From assembly GCF_000090795.2 (NCBI RefSeq), contig NW_003546282.1, positions 308,686 to 372,685 on the forward strand: a stretch of 64,000 bases of DNA. Direction: 5' to 3'. Made by a program: the position numbers and the translations under genes. Shown here in pieces: positions 1-13,987 of the stretch (the first letter of the stretch is position 1; each line of letters begins with the position of its first letter). The notes under the pieces were generated by a model. The model had not been told where the DNA came from and ran no database searches. It saw only the letters and a list, made by a program, of their open reading frames with translations. The stretch comes from Amphimedon queenslandica. Lineage: Eukaryota; Porifera; Demospongiae; Haplosclerida; Niphatidae.

Positions 1-1
1 T

Positions 2-3000
2 GAATCACAGGAAAAGAATTTCTTAGGACAGTATACTTCTCAATCATTAAAGGTATAATTAATAGAAATAGAAGACATTAATTTAATGAAAAATTTTTTT
101 AGGAATGGGATGACATTTTAAGATCTTATGAAAGAAAGAATCTTCATTTAGGTACGAACTTACTAAGGAGAGAATAATAAATAATATATTTTTATTTGTA
201 CAGCTGAGGGAGCACAAGTCATGAGTCGTTTGGTTAATTATGAAGTTGCATCACTAAAGAGACAAATAGCACGCTACCAGCAGCAACAAAAAGTTAATTT
301 TCTTTTCCCCTCTCTTTCCTTTGCTGTGCCCCTTCATTCTTCAGGAGTCAACACGTAAAGCTAATGACAGTCAGACCAATGCTCGTTCCTTGAAGATCAA
401 GTTTGAGGAGCAGTGCCAAGAATTTGGGATTGAGGTATGTGAGATATTATGTACTTTGTTTTTGTTCATTTTCCTTATTGATGACTATGTATATGCTCTA
501 TAACTTTTGGCTTCTATTATTGTTATTAATTTAGCACAAGAAGTTGTAGGCGTAGATTGTTTGTATCGTCATGCCGCATGTTCTTGTTGTCAATACTTTA
601 ATATATGAATTTTTATTATAACAATAACAAATACATGTAACACATAGCAGTCACATTGAGTTCAGTCATTTCTCTAATGAATAAAAGGACAGCTGTTTCA
701 AGGCCCTGGTGAGCCCCTTAAGCTAGCTGATTTTCATTAGTGGGTGTTGGTGATATAGTTGGAACACTTGAAGATTGAGGAGTTTCCTCCTGTGTACTGC
801 TGCTTGATATCATCATGCTGATCACCTCAGTGCTAGATATAGTCACATCAGATGATGATGAGCTCATTTCTGTTATAGAAGAAGGGCTAGGTGCTAATGG
901 GACACACTGTGCAATTGATTTACTCTTTGATTTTGAGTGGGTGTGAGTATGCCGTCTCTTCTTCCCACATGTTGACACACGACAGATCTGACCGACAGGA
1001 CACGTCAACTCGTCACAAGTACGTGGGGCCCTGCAGCGAATCTCATGCTTCCTTTCCTCGCATACAAGCCCAGTGGGGCACGTGCTGTTGGTGCAGCGTG
1101 CTATACAGGTTGCTAGTGTCCTCCTGGAGTGTGATCTCTTACCTCGTCCTAGTCCTAAAACCATCCTAAGGAATTTAGTATAAATTCGTCCTCTTCTAGC
1201 TATTCCCTCGACACAACTTGCTCCTTCACCACAGTTCACTCCGGTACATGTGTTAGCTGTACATAGACCGTATCTCCTCCTACCAGTACAGGCTGTGTTT
1301 AAAGGGCAGGTCGTTGGATCACAGCGACGTGGGTACTTACACTTAGCATATGATGATAGTCCTGATCCTTTTGTCTTGCATTCAAGGAAACTAGGACATG
1401 TGACGTTATCACAACTAATGCGACACTTCACTTTATTTCGCTTCCCTGGAGTTTTAGGCCGGCCTGAAGCAACACACTGGAAGCCAGTTGGACACTCGAG
1501 TTGGTCGCAGGTTTCAGCATAAGTACATCGCTCCTTTGTCCCCTTGCTATTGAGGCCACATATCTTACCAGGACAGCAGGTTCTAGTACCACACACTTCT
1601 AACTGAGCACTAACAGTAACAGCTAGTACAATGAACTGGAGTAGCAATAGTAGACTCATTGAAGACATTTTGCTTGTAGAGAAAGGAATAATTACATGAT
1701 TTTTTTGCTTCTGTCCCTTCCTTTATATACTCTCAGATCTGCTTCCTTCTTTAGTTGAGTGTTTGACGGAGGTAACAAGGCGTGTTCTACTATTACATTC
1801 CTATTTTATTGTAGCATGTCACATATTAACTAATTGTTTGCAATCAAGCAATTATTTGACAAACATTGTAATAAAGTTTGGCTACAAATAATGTAGACTT
1901 GGTCTTATTAAGTATGGTTGTATGTATAGGTACAGTGCCAAAGTCTTATATGCTTTTAATTACATGCTTTAGTAGGGCCTGCCTTGTTTGCAGTACGTGT
2001 TATGCTGTTTCTGATGAGAATGTGGCAATGCCTTTAATTGGTTTTGGCTCTACAGTTTATCATTTATTCTATTTTAGGGTAAAGATGTACACAGTGAACT
2101 CACTCAAGTTTTATCAACTCAGCTACCTGTTCTGTTCACTCAAGTTGAATCTCTTGTAGTTCACGTGCAATCAGCTCTTGAGTATTATCAGACATTCAGA
2201 GAGTCCACTGTCTCAAGGTGCTGTACCAATTTCATGTACATGTACCCGGTACATTCATATTATGTGTGTTAAGGTAGTTGTTGTAATTGATGGTTACTTG
2301 CTATAGCCAATGATTATTTGACATAAGATCTATTAGAGTGACATGCAGTTATGTACATGTAATTCTTTCACTTTTACACTGTGTAACATACCATACATTA
2401 TATATTGTGTGTATAAGTATTGTTTTTTATATTGTTCAAGTTGTTCTCTGTCTCTTTGTGTAGTGAGTCCCAAGTGTTGAGTTTGTTATCATTCTTTATT
2501 AAAAATGGCAATGTCACTGTTTATGAATGGAAGAATGGAATCCCTCCTCCTTTATCTACTGATCCTGTAAGTAAAATGAATCTTGGAGCAACTTTAAAAA
2601 TTCATAAAAAATTCAAACTTGATTGGAAAAAGTTCAAACTTTCTACACAGCATTAAAATATTTATATGCATCAGAAAATATTATAAAATCGAGAATTCTC
2701 TCGGTGCAATTTTTGAAAAGATGCCCATTGCCTTTACTCAACAATGCATGTGTACTCTAACTGCTGTACATTATAATTGTATTTCATTTCTTTGTACACA
2801 GAATGTCAAGACTGAGCCAGAGTCTTCTCCTTCTGATAACAATGGAGAGTTAGAGATAGACTGGGGGGACCTGGGAGGGATAGGAGAAGGAGGAGAGCCT
2901 AGTGGGGACATTGATTTCGGTGATGGTGACATTGATTATGACATATCATTGGAACAAGTTGATCTAACTGGTATCACTATTGAAGATGGAGGCAACTCGT

Positions 3001-4172
3001 GTAAGGGACAGATAGAAAGTGTATTGATTTATAGTCATAACATTGCTTCAGTTATAACTACTGTAGGAAATGATAGTTATCGTAATAGTAGTAATGTGTT
3101 ATTTCATCTATTGTTTAATAGTAGGTACAGTCTCACAGTATCCAACTGTACTTGAGGATTTTAATACACGTAACATGCTGCTGGATGATTTAATGGAGTT
3201 ATTTGAATTCACTAAGCAAAGGATCAACGAAACAGTAGGAAGAGGAGAAGGAGGAGGAGGAGGAGGTTTCGTCCTTCAGGTGGACCTCCCCTCGTCAGTT
3301 CAAGGCTATTCTAGTAAAGATATTGAGGAAATGTCATGTAACGTGTCATCAGTAATTGATTCACTGACCAACAAGAAATCACAACAACTCTTACTGATGC
3401 TAGGGTCACAAAGGTATGGTCTACTTGTACAAGTATATAGTGTATTGAGAACAGACATGAAGTGGCTGTTATATAGTGATTATGGAGCTAGTATGCATGT
3501 ATGGATGTGCCAACACAAATGATATACTACTGTTAGTACATAGAGTAGTATAGTTTAGTCTAAATGTGGTTTAATTGTGTCAAGGTGTGTCCTTGATTGA
3601 TATTTCAGTTTGGCAACAACAACATTTGAATAGGCACAATAGTAATTATTACTCGGTCCATTTTATCCAGCGATATATGCATACTTGGAGCAGCTGTTGA
3701 ATATTTACTTAATTTTTGGCATAATTATGTTAAAGAACCTTATTTGTCATCATGACACACACAATACATCCCCGCTCCATCCAACTACAGATCCTTAATT
3801 TGCCTTACTATAGTGATTAAACTAGTCTAGTCTGCATGTTACGTGAACTATATTTTAACCTTTTTTAGTTATCTGGATAGACTTTCCTCTCAATTGATAC
3901 GTCAGCAAGAGCTAAGTCGGAGAGCCAGTTCATTAGTGAGTGAGTATACATACAAGATAAAGGAGGCAAGTGAACTCCAGACAGAGTGTGAAGGATCTCT
4001 GTCACTCTTAGTAGCAGATGTTAAGAAAATAAAGATTATGGTACATGCACACTTGTTGTTGATTAATCATTATTCAGTTTTGTTTTCTTTGTCTTAGGTT
4101 TCAAAAGAAATATCAAAGAAGTATAATGATAGGATTGTTAATATCACTGGCGATATAAATCAGCTATTTTGA
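2..4172 (+). CDS. CDK5RAP3: CDK5RAP3 (C53/LZAP), 5' end missing
   Basis: Adaptor of the UFM1 E3 ligase (UFL1-DDRGK1) at the ER, also an ATG8-binding ER-phagy factor. Exons: 2-52, 103-151, 204-292, 345-434, 2078-2217, 2464-2566, 2802-3000, 3125-3413, 3869-4040, 4098-4172. They give 418 residues plus stop in one continuous frame; the vertebrate protein is about 500, so roughly the first 90-100 residues lie upstream of the window. Recognisable blocks are a coiled coil (LVNYEVASLKRQIARYQQQ), the STVYEW-like segment (NVTVYEWKNG), an acidic middle with IDWGD, IDFGD and IDYD, and the helical C-terminus (NTRNMLLDDLMELFEF; MLGSQRYLDRL; SKKYNDRIVN). The fourth intron (435-2077) contains another gene on the opposite strand. 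The stop lies 195 bp before the next start codon. Family identity is sure; the first exon edge is cut by the window. Confidence 0.93.
718..1668 (-). CDS. Secreted cysteine-rich repeat protein, nested in CDK5RAP3 intron
   Basis: A 316-residue intronless ORF. Residues 1-21 are a clear signal peptide ending VTVSA. The mature part has about seven modules whose heads read C-x4-C-P-x4-C (CDQLECPTGFQC, CDNVTCPSFLEC, CDPTTCPLNTAC, CTNSTCPTGLVC, CDELTCPVGQIC), each followed by a variable basic stretch and further cysteines; this resembles follistatin N-terminal-type disulfide modules. Basic clusters (GRGKRSHSRR, GKKRRHTHTH) could be proprotein cleavage sites. The last ~55 residues are Ser/Thr-rich and mucin-like. 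A TATA-like element sits 54 bp upstream of the ATG. It is wholly inside an intron of the opposite-strand gene, so it probably has its own promoter. I cannot assign a function or an ortholog; an extracellular or mucus-associated role is a guess. Confidence 0.8.
   Translation of the reverse strand: MSSMSLLLLLQFIVLAVTVSAQLEVCGTRTCCPGKICGLNSKGTKERCTYAETCDQLECPTGFQCVASGRPKTPGKRNKVKCRISCDNVTCPSFLECKTKGSGLSSYAKCKYPRRCDPTTCPLNTACTGRRRYGLCTANTCTGVNCGEGASCVEGIARRGRIYTKFLRMVLGLGRGKRSHSRRTLATCIARCTNSTCPTGLVCEERKHEIRCRAPRTCDELTCPVGQICRVSTCGKKRRHTHTHSKSKSKSIAQCVPLAPSPSSITEMSSSSSDVTISSTEVISMMISSSSTQEETPQSSSVPTISPTPTNENQLA
1722..1729 (-). promoter_or_regulatory. TATA box of the nested secreted gene
   Basis: On the minus strand the sequence reads TATATAAA, 54 bp upstream of the ATG at 1668, a plausible distance for a short 5' UTR. 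Inferred from sequence only. Confidence 0.5.
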
Positions 4173-4367
4173 ATACTTTTTGTAGTCTCTGTTTTATAAA
4201 TCTTTCTCAATTATAATTAAATTAAAGAGATAATGGCTGTCTCCTTGCTGTTAGTCTATTGTGCAGGACTGCAAAGTGAGTAAATTGCTGCAATTTGCAA
4301 GCGTGGGCGTTGCATGCTGCCAATTGGGTTTGGCCTCCTTTATCTCATTAACAGCAAAGGAGCGATC

Positions 4368-6183
4368 ATGGAGGTCCCGTCTACTCAAATTCTTGTAAGT
4401 TATGCCTTCTCTCCTTAGTCTATTCTCACCTCTTCCTTCCTTTCTTTCTCTCTCAGATAATTGGAGGTGCCATTGCTGTTGGTCTTGCTCTTATTATATA
4501 TAAAACTCTAAGTGGGTCGTCTTCAACTAGATCAGGTCCACCACCAGAGGCTCCTCTCAAGGGCCCCGTGGCTCTGGACTCCGAGAACAAGATTCCATTC
4601 AAACTGATCAGCAAACAGATAATCACTCATGATACAAGGAAGTTCCGTTTTGCTTTGCAGTCAGATAAACATGTTCTAGGACTCCCTATTGGTAAGAGAG
4701 GGAGATTGAGAGGGGGAGAGAGGACGTGTGAATGTGTACAAATACCCTGGTGAATAAGCAGGATTATTATTGTTGTACGTGTGTTTAAGATCAACAGTAA
4801 TCATTCAACCAAGAACACTTAGTGTTTGCATTATGCATAATATAGTCTTCTGTTATTTTGATTCAGCCAATCAGATTGTGTAAAAATCACTTAACTGACA
4901 CCTCTCAGCCTTAGCATAGAGTCACTTTATTCCAGCTATGGTACTACATTATCATGCAGCTGCTAACTGGTTTTAAAATGATCCATTGAGTTATATAATA
5001 ACCTAATAGGTAACCACATGTATCTCAGTGCCCGTATCAATGGTGAGCTTGTAGTACGTCCTTATACACCTGTCACCTCTAATGACGAACTGGGACACTT
5101 TGACCTCATTATTAAGGTTGTTCCCCTTGTTCCCATGGTAATACGGTCTTTGTCCTCCAGGTATACAAGGCTGGGGTTCACCCACGCTTTCCTGATGGGG
5201 GCAAGATGTCGCAATATTTGGATTCGCTGGAAATAGGTGACACCGTTGACGTGAGGGGACCAGAGGGAAAGGTATCCTATGCTGGAAGAGGTAAGGACAT
5301 ACATGTACTTATTAAGAATGGATTGGTGCTTTTAAAATGACAAATGATAAGGTTTTTATACTATAGACTGTGGTACCATTAAAAACCTATTTTTAACAAA
5401 GAAAGGCTATTAGTTATGACTATATTCCCTAAAAATGAATTATGTATACAATAATTACTACCGTGATAGTATTTTTATAGTAGACATATCATATTTTCAT
5501 GCAATATCATCATGTGTGTCACTGGTATAATTATAATCTATTAGGTTACTTCAAAGTGCGCAAGACTAATGATTTCTGTTATGCTAAAAACGTAGGACTA
5601 ATTGCTGGAGGAACTGGTATAATAATAATAATAATGATAATAATAATAATAATGATGATAATAATAATAATAATGATAATAATAATAATAATGATGATAA
5701 TAATAATAATAATGATAATAATAATAATAATGATGATAATAATAATAATAATAATAAATTAATTTATAATAATGATAGGTATTACGCCAATGCTGCAGAT
5801 TATCAAGGCCATACTAAAGGATCCTGAAGATAAGACTAAAGTCTCCCTCCTCTTTGCTAATCAAACACAAGATGACATCCTTGTACGCTCTGAACTGGAA
5901 TGGCTTGCAAAGCAACACAAGAACTTCACACTGTGGTACACGTTAGACAAATCACCAGATGGTATAATGATAATGATAATAATTATTGTGTTACAACTAT
6001 CTTATGTTAGGTTGGCCGTACAGCACTGGTTTCATTAATGATGAAATGATATCTCGTCACTTGCCTCCACCAAATAAAGACACATTGATCTTGATGTGTG
6101 GGCCACCGCCTATGATCAAGTTTGCTTGTCTTCCTAATTTGGAAAAACTTAAATACACAGAGAAAATGTACATTGCATTTTAG
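4368..6183 (+). CDS. CYB5R3: NADH-cytochrome b5 reductase
   Basis: Membrane-anchored flavoenzyme passing electrons from NADH via FAD to cytochrome b5 (lipid desaturation and elongation, haem-protein reduction). Exons: 4368-4394, 4457-4691, 5010-5116, 5161-5290, 5545-5616, 5779-5961, 6011-6183, giving 308 residues (human about 301). The first ~30 residues hold a hydrophobic anchor ([16 protein letters not shown]). Then come the FAD-binding RPYTPVTS motif, [15 protein letters not shown], the NADH-binding GGTGITPMLQ, and CGPPPM near the end; the protein finishes MYIAF. All cofactor motifs are intact, so it should be active. One intron splits GGTG from ITPM and is nearly filled by an ATA/ATG trinucleotide repeat. 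The first ATG was chosen because it opens directly into the anchor. The CYB5R3-like subgroup is preferred by overall match; other CYB5R paralogs are possible. Confidence 0.93.
5618..5758 (+). repeat. (TAA)n/(TGA) microsatellite in CYB5R intron
   Basis: About 140 bp of ATA/ATG trinucleotides with a regular higher-order alternation: runs of ATA are broken alternately by one ATG and by two. It fills most of the 162-bp intron between the exons for GGTG and ITPM and generates a spurious poly-Ile/Met reading frame. Confidence 0.9.
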
Positions 6184-6286
6184 AGTGAGAGAAGAGAAAG
6201 TGAGAAAAGTGGTGTTGTGTTTATTAGATTTTTAATGGTAAAGTTACCACCAAACTCCTCCCCCTTGAATTTTAAGGCATACCTCC

Positions 6287-6298
6287 TGCGCATGCGCA
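6287..6298. promoter_or_regulatory. NRF1-like palindrome upstream of STK38
   Basis: TGCGCATGCGCA is a perfect palindrome matching the animal NRF-1 (alpha-PAL) site. It lies 145 bp before the STK38 start codon and 104 bp after the CYB5R stop, so it most likely belongs to the STK38 promoter. A related site occurs before TMEM86 at 20356. Binding is inferred. Confidence 0.5.
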
Positions 6299-6442
6299 TT
6301 AGAAGTATTAAAATCAAGGTGGATCTAGTTATTAAGAAAGTTGTGGGCGTGGCATCACCTGATCATACGCCCCGCCTACCTTACGTGTATCTCTCAATCC
6401 CATTCAAGTGAATCAACTCTTCTTCTCCCTCTTTCTTTCGTA

Positions 6443-8580
<2,138 letters not shown>

Positions 8581-8908
8581 AGTAACGCTCATTATATATC
8601 ATATCATATCATATTATCATTATTATTATTGTTATTATTATTATTGTTTTTGTTTTTGTTGATGTTGTTGTTGGTGTGTTTTATTTTTAGAATTAGCCAA
8701 AATTCTATCCTTACAAATTGAAGCCACACCTCCATTCATTAATAAAACCACACCTCCTTTTAAAACCACACCCATTCCTTAATGGTCAATATTCATAGCA
8801 ATAAGGAGGGGGAAGGGTAGCAGGTACAGCAGCATCAATGTGTGTGTGTGTGTGTGCATTACTAAAGGAATAATGTTGTAGCTGCAGCTAATAATGTTCA
8901 TGTAATAG
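8581..8908. other. Tail-to-tail gap between STK38 and subtilase A
   Basis: Holds the STK38 3' UTR, with an AATAAA signal at 8741-8746, a TTATTA-type repeat near 8615-8645, three copies of a CCACACCYC-type motif within 8723-8772, and a short (TG)n at about 8838. No coding potential was seen on either strand. Confidence 0.7.
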
Positions 8909-11330
8909 TTAGTTTTTCTTTGAGGCAGTAGGACATCCAGTTTCACATCCAATGTACGCCAACTCGTTATCATGTTCATAACCTGGGGGCAGACCTCCTA
9001 TTTTATCCTTTGAGGCTCTAATTATAGGAGGAACAGTTAAGTAATAACTTCTTTTAGATTATCTCACATGCTCTTGATGAACACTTCCATGTCTGCTGGG
9101 GGAACATCGTCACACCTGCTCAGGATTGATGCAACAACACCAGCCTATGCCAATATAAATATTAATTATTATTGCATGTATAATTATTGTTATTATTTAT
9201 CATACTGTTGCTTACAACATGAGGTGAAGCCATGGATGTTCCGGAATATGTTGCAGTTGCTGTATCACTGGCTCCACTGGCTGCTATAATGTTGACACCC
9301 TGTAAAGGATATTGTGTGACATCATTTTAGAAACCATGCTCTCAGTCAGGTATATATGCATGCATTATTTTACTACAGCTTACAGGAGCAAAGATTGCAA
9401 CACATTCTCCAAAATTGGTGAAGTAAGCTGCTTGATCATCTATATCAGTGGCTCCTACAGTAGTCCTGCATGAGTGCAGTATTCATATATCTTTAATTAT
9501 TAATATTTTACACTTACACTCCATTGGCTCTAGCTGGTGAGCGGAGGCAAGCGTCTTGGAATTCATTTCCAGCAGCAACAACCATGTGTACACCTTCATC
9601 TACTGCCTCATTCACTGCATCATCAAGAAGTTGGCTAGCAGGACCACCTAAGGACATACTACAGGATAATAATGAAGGAGCTTGCAGACACAGTTAAACC
9701 TTACTTTGCAACAACTTTACGTGAAGGATTGCTTCTCTTCTCGTTTGTAGTGTATACTACACCAGCAACCACTTGCCTATTGTGTTCATGTGTATTAGTA
9801 TATACATACTGTAACTCAAGTCAACTTACTCATACGAACCACTTCCTCCATCACTCAATACTTTAACCGGATATATTGTTGCTTTTTTGGCTACACCATA
9901 AGTTGTTCCAGCAGCAGTACTGCCAACATGAGTACCATGACCATTAGCATCAAATCCAGTTGCAGGTATGCAGTCAAGACTAGTATAACAATCAACACCT
10001 AATTCTGCACGACCTCCATAGTCAACATGACCGACACGAGTTCCACTGAAGTGAGAAATAAAGTCAGTATAAATAATGTACAAATGTACTTACGTGTCAA
10101 TGATGTAAATATAGACGTCTTCACCAACTAAAATATGATAATAACGATAATATACATGTGTATTTTATGTTTGGATGCTTACTTCCATCACTCTCATATC
10201 TGTAAGGATCATTAGGAGTATAAGCATCCTCCTTAGATATTCTAGCCAGTCCCTGTACGTTATATATAGTATTGTGTTTAGCTCAGCATTTCATCATTAT
10301 TGTCTTACCCAAGTTACTTCAGGTTGTTCCTCACATGCTTTCTCAACTTTAGTTCCCTGTTGTTATTCATAGCTAATGGTACATGCAATGTATGTTAACT
10401 CACTGTTGCATGGAGTATCTATTAAAAACAAAGAGTTGCATTATAATAAATTAATGTAGCATGGCACTTACTCCATTCCTTTCAACATATCGGACCTCAG
10501 GCATCATCCTGATCTCTTCCAGTGCACTACACAGTAATACAGAGAAGGGAATTAATGAAAGGAGATGAGAGGTATAAAGTTCACTCACTCATCATCAATG
10601 TTGGCGGAATATGCAACAAGTGAAGTGAGCCTGAAATGATGTCTGACTGTTACGCTCTTACCAAAAACAGCCACTTTTTCAAGATGTTTCTTGACTGCAG
10701 AGAGTGAGAGAAGGAAAGAGAATACATGACAATAATGGACACAATGAGGAGACCACACAAGTGCACAATAGCCTGTGATTACATTAGGGTTATTCATCTG
10801 ATACCTAACCTTATTTGTAAAGTGCAAAGTAATTCATAAAGTATGAAATAGTAATTAATTGCTGACATGTATTATACGTAACCTCAAGCAATATTTGCTA
10901 TTCTGCATTAACTTTTGCAGACCATGCATATCATGTCATAATGTTTTACAGCATAACACTGAAATTATAGACTGAACGGATTTCTACTTGTATATAATAC
11001 GGGTATATGCATGTTGTGGTTGTAAGGGATGCATCTGCGTAATTTAATTAGCATGTCTAAAAAGCATAAGCATAAAACAGTTTATTATGCATGTGTGTGT
11101 ATAATATATATATATGCACCTTCGCTTTCTGGAAGTTTCTTTTGGAATACTACAATGTAGTCTCCCTCTTTAGCACCATTTCCATCACCATAGAGAGGAG
11201 CTGCACATCAAGTTCATGAAAGAGATGAATACATAAGCACATGTATACATATTGTTCACTGACCTTTCTTTGTGAAAACAGCTGCTGTAGCAACAGCAAT
11301 GAGAGCTGCAATGACAAGGAATGTCTTCAT
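8909..11330 (-). CDS. Secreted subtilisin-like serine protease A (S8, proteinase K-like)
   Basis: Extracellular or lysosomal endopeptidase made as a proenzyme. Exons from the start: 11330-11264, 11200-11120, 10694-10589, 10526-10472, 10418-10404, 10356-10309, 10252-10183, 10127-10094, 10045-9830, 9776-9705, 9658-9518, 9465-9384, 9299-9216, 9144-9068, 9017-8909; 418 residues. Signal peptide [17 protein letters not shown]9-type inhibitor prodomain to about residue 108 ([11 protein letters not shown]); catalytic domain with Asp158 (YIIDT), His195 (NGHGTHVGS), the oxyanion Asn in VAAGNE and Ser351 ([10 protein letters not shown]). All triad residues are intact. A short Cys-containing tail ([14 protein letters not shown]) follows. 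It lies 325 bp downstream of a same-strand paralog, a tandem duplication. Digestive or immune roles are possible but not shown. Confidence 0.9.
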
Positions 11331-11655
11331 TTTGGAGTAGGTACAAAAAACTGATGAACAATAGGATCAGTCAGAGTCCACAGTATAATGACACTAGCTA
11401 AGGGCAGGCAGAGTAAAGACTTCTTATGTAATGTTATACAGAGATCACACCATATACCACTCCTGCTAGACCTCCCTCTTATTAGTAAGTATATACATTA
11501 CCATGAATACTCTCATTGTTTCCTTAATATTCACATTATTCATGATATCTACATGCAATCAGCACTGATTACTCTGCATTTATTACAACTCAACAATATA
11601 AAGAAATGCATTATTAAACATTACATAACATCAAAATTGTCAATATAGACTGTTC
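11331..11655. other. Spacer between the tandem subtilases
   Basis: Contains the promoter and 5' UTR of subtilase A and the 3' UTR of subtilase B (minus-strand AATAAA at about 11579-11584). No further gene was seen, and I could not find a convincing TATA box for subtilase A. Confidence 0.6.
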
Positions 11656-11734
11656 TCAATTGCTGCATTCTTTGTAGAGCAGAATATTTGGAGTGTTGTA
11701 AGGAACTCCTTCAACAGCATTATAAGCACCACTG

Positions 11735-11769
<35 letters not shown>

Positions 11770-13987
11770 AAAAAGTAACTATGATGCATGGTTATTGTCT
11801 TTCACACTCTCTTTGTCTTACATTTTTTGAAGATATTGCTTCATTTCAGATGGTGAGTAATCAGTGCAGGACAGAATCTTAGCAACCACACCAGCCTTTG
11901 AGAAATGAACAAGTATAAAGTATAATTTAATTTATTTTTAAGCATACCACGTGAGGAGCTGCCATTGAAGTACCTAAACAACAAAAAAATAAACAACAAC
12001 AACATAATCAATGATAGTCTTACCACTGAGACTAGCTGATCCTCCATTAAGCCATGTAGATGATATATACACACCCTAACATGTATATAATACCAGCATA
12101 ATGAAACATAAAGTAATAATGAATAGCTTACAGGGGCAATGATGTCAACACATGTGCCATAGTTACTGAAATATGCAAAATCATTAGCACTATCACTAGC
12201 AGCTACTGTAATACTGAAAGAAGTAGGAATTAAGTCACATCCATGTATATGTGTTCTTGTACATACCCGTATTGTGTTGATGCTGGCGAGCGATAACATG
12301 CATCAGTTAATTCATTGCCAGCTGCTACCACCATATGAACACCCTATAAAGATTAATAAACAAGGAGAGAACAATAATAGTGATTCACTAACTGCTGAGA
12401 CTGCAGCATCTACAGCTTCGTTAAGAGTACTGGAGTAACCACCTCCTAATGACAAACTATAGCAATAAAGAAGAGAGGGGAGGGAGAGAGAGTGACTGTT
12501 AATTGAAATCTTTACTTACTTTGCAACTGATTTTCTTCCTCTGCTTTGATGCTGCTCTGCAACCCAGCTGATACCAGACACAACACCACTATGTATGAGT
12601 ACATACACACAATAAAAACACAATAGCAACAAAAGAGCAACAAAAGAAGACATTAATTGCAAGTCCTAAGTTCCTAACCTCACATATCCAGATCCATCAG
12701 CATCTAAGACTCTCACAGCAACTGAAGTTGCTTTCTTTGCTAATCCCCAAGTACTGGACATTACAGTTCCAGCACAATGGGTCCCGTGTCCATTTAGATC
12801 GGTACCTGGAGAATTACCAGAATCAACAAAATCACTGCCCCACTCTGAGCGCCCATCAAAATCAGAATGATACACTTCGATACCACTGGATACAATAATA
12901 ATAAATCATAATAATAATAAATAGTGTATCACTTACGTATCAATAATGTATACATCTACTCCACTTCCGGCACCTATGATGAATGAATGAAATTAATGGA
13001 AACATTGCTGCATGATCATATAAGGTAGTGACCATATAAGGTATTGACCATATAAGGTATTGATCATATAAGGTAGTGACCATATAAGGTAGTGACCATA
13101 TAAGGTATTGATCATATAAGGTAGTGACCATATAAGGTATTGATCATATAAGGTATTGACCATATAAGGTATTGATCATACAAGGTATAATGCTTACAGT
13201 TTGGATTATAATAGTAACTAGATGAGGACATGTCCTGTGAGCAAGTACGCACCAATCCCTGCAAAAATACGATGGCTGATAATAATGTAATAATAATAAC
13301 CACATTACCCATGTGGCTCCAGACTGTTCAGTACAAGAATCAAGTGTCTTTACAACCTGTCATACAAGTAATGCAGTAATGCAAGCAGTAATGTGGTCAT
13401 GCAATAAATGAAGTTAGTTACGGATACAAGAAATGCATTATAACAGTATTGCACATACAATAAATGCGGATACAGTAAAATGAGTGCTTACCTGATCAGC
13501 TTCAATGTACTTCACTTCTTTTAACTGACGTACATGTTCAAGAGCTCTACATGTAAGAGAGAGGTCATAATGCAATCCAATAAGAGAGAGGATATGTACG
13601 TACTTTTCCTCAAGTGATGCTGAATAACCTTTAAATGATCCGATCTCAAATTTGCTAACAGTTCCAGCTGAAGTTTTATTCAAATAACTGAGCATCAAAG
13701 AGAGGTCTTCATGGTGAGTTTTAACTATTATATACCAGATACACATATAGTTAATTGATTTAATGTTAATATGCAACAATACTTTCACTGTCCAGAGTAT
13801 CTTCATTGAAAACAACAATATAGTGCCCATTAACTGCTGTGTTCAGGTGAGAGCCATACAAAGGAGCTGCAGTATAGAATCACGAATATATGATATTAAA
13901 CTTTGAAAATAAACCTTTCTTCCTTGCAGTAAATGCATTCGCAGATACAAAGAGAATAAAGATAACTGCTGCTGCTCCAAGACTCAT
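11656..13987 (-). CDS. Secreted subtilisin-like serine protease B (S8, proteinase K-like)
   Basis: Paralog of the downstream protease. Exons from the start: 13987-13915, 13866-13783, 13724-13604, 13546-13492, 13356-13309, 13258-13198, 12973-12937, 12885-12679, 12588-12520, 12456-12393, 12343-12267, 12213-12132, 12075-12024, 11973-11948, 11895-11822, 11731-11656; 401 residues. Signal peptide MSLGAAAVIFILFVSANA; I9-like prodomain (GHYIVVFNED); catalytic Asp159 (YIIDT), His193 (NGHGTHCAG), Asn in VAAGNE, Ser346 (SGTSMAAPHV). The triad is complete. Compared with copy A it lacks one 15-nt exon but has two extra introns, one of them splitting SG from TSMAAPHV at the active site and leaving a 26-nt exon. 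The duplication is therefore not recent. It shares a 134-bp divergent promoter with HPS5. Confidence 0.9.
13017..13192. repeat. 16-bp minisatellite in subtilase B intron
   Basis: About eleven head-to-tail copies of CATATAAGGTAKTGAY, two variants (GTAGTGAC, GTATTGAT) interleaved irregularly, in the intron just before the exon carrying the catalytic Asp. There are no unique spacers, so it is a plain minisatellite and not a CRISPR array. Reading frames through it are spurious. Confidence 0.92.

Noticed and set aside
1878-2159. Plus-strand ORF in the CDK5RAP3 intron
   Set aside because: Only its end overlaps a real exon (2078-2217), which is read in a different frame.
13017-13192. CRISPR-like direct repeats
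   Set aside because: 16-bp units abut each other with no spacers, in a eukaryotic intron.
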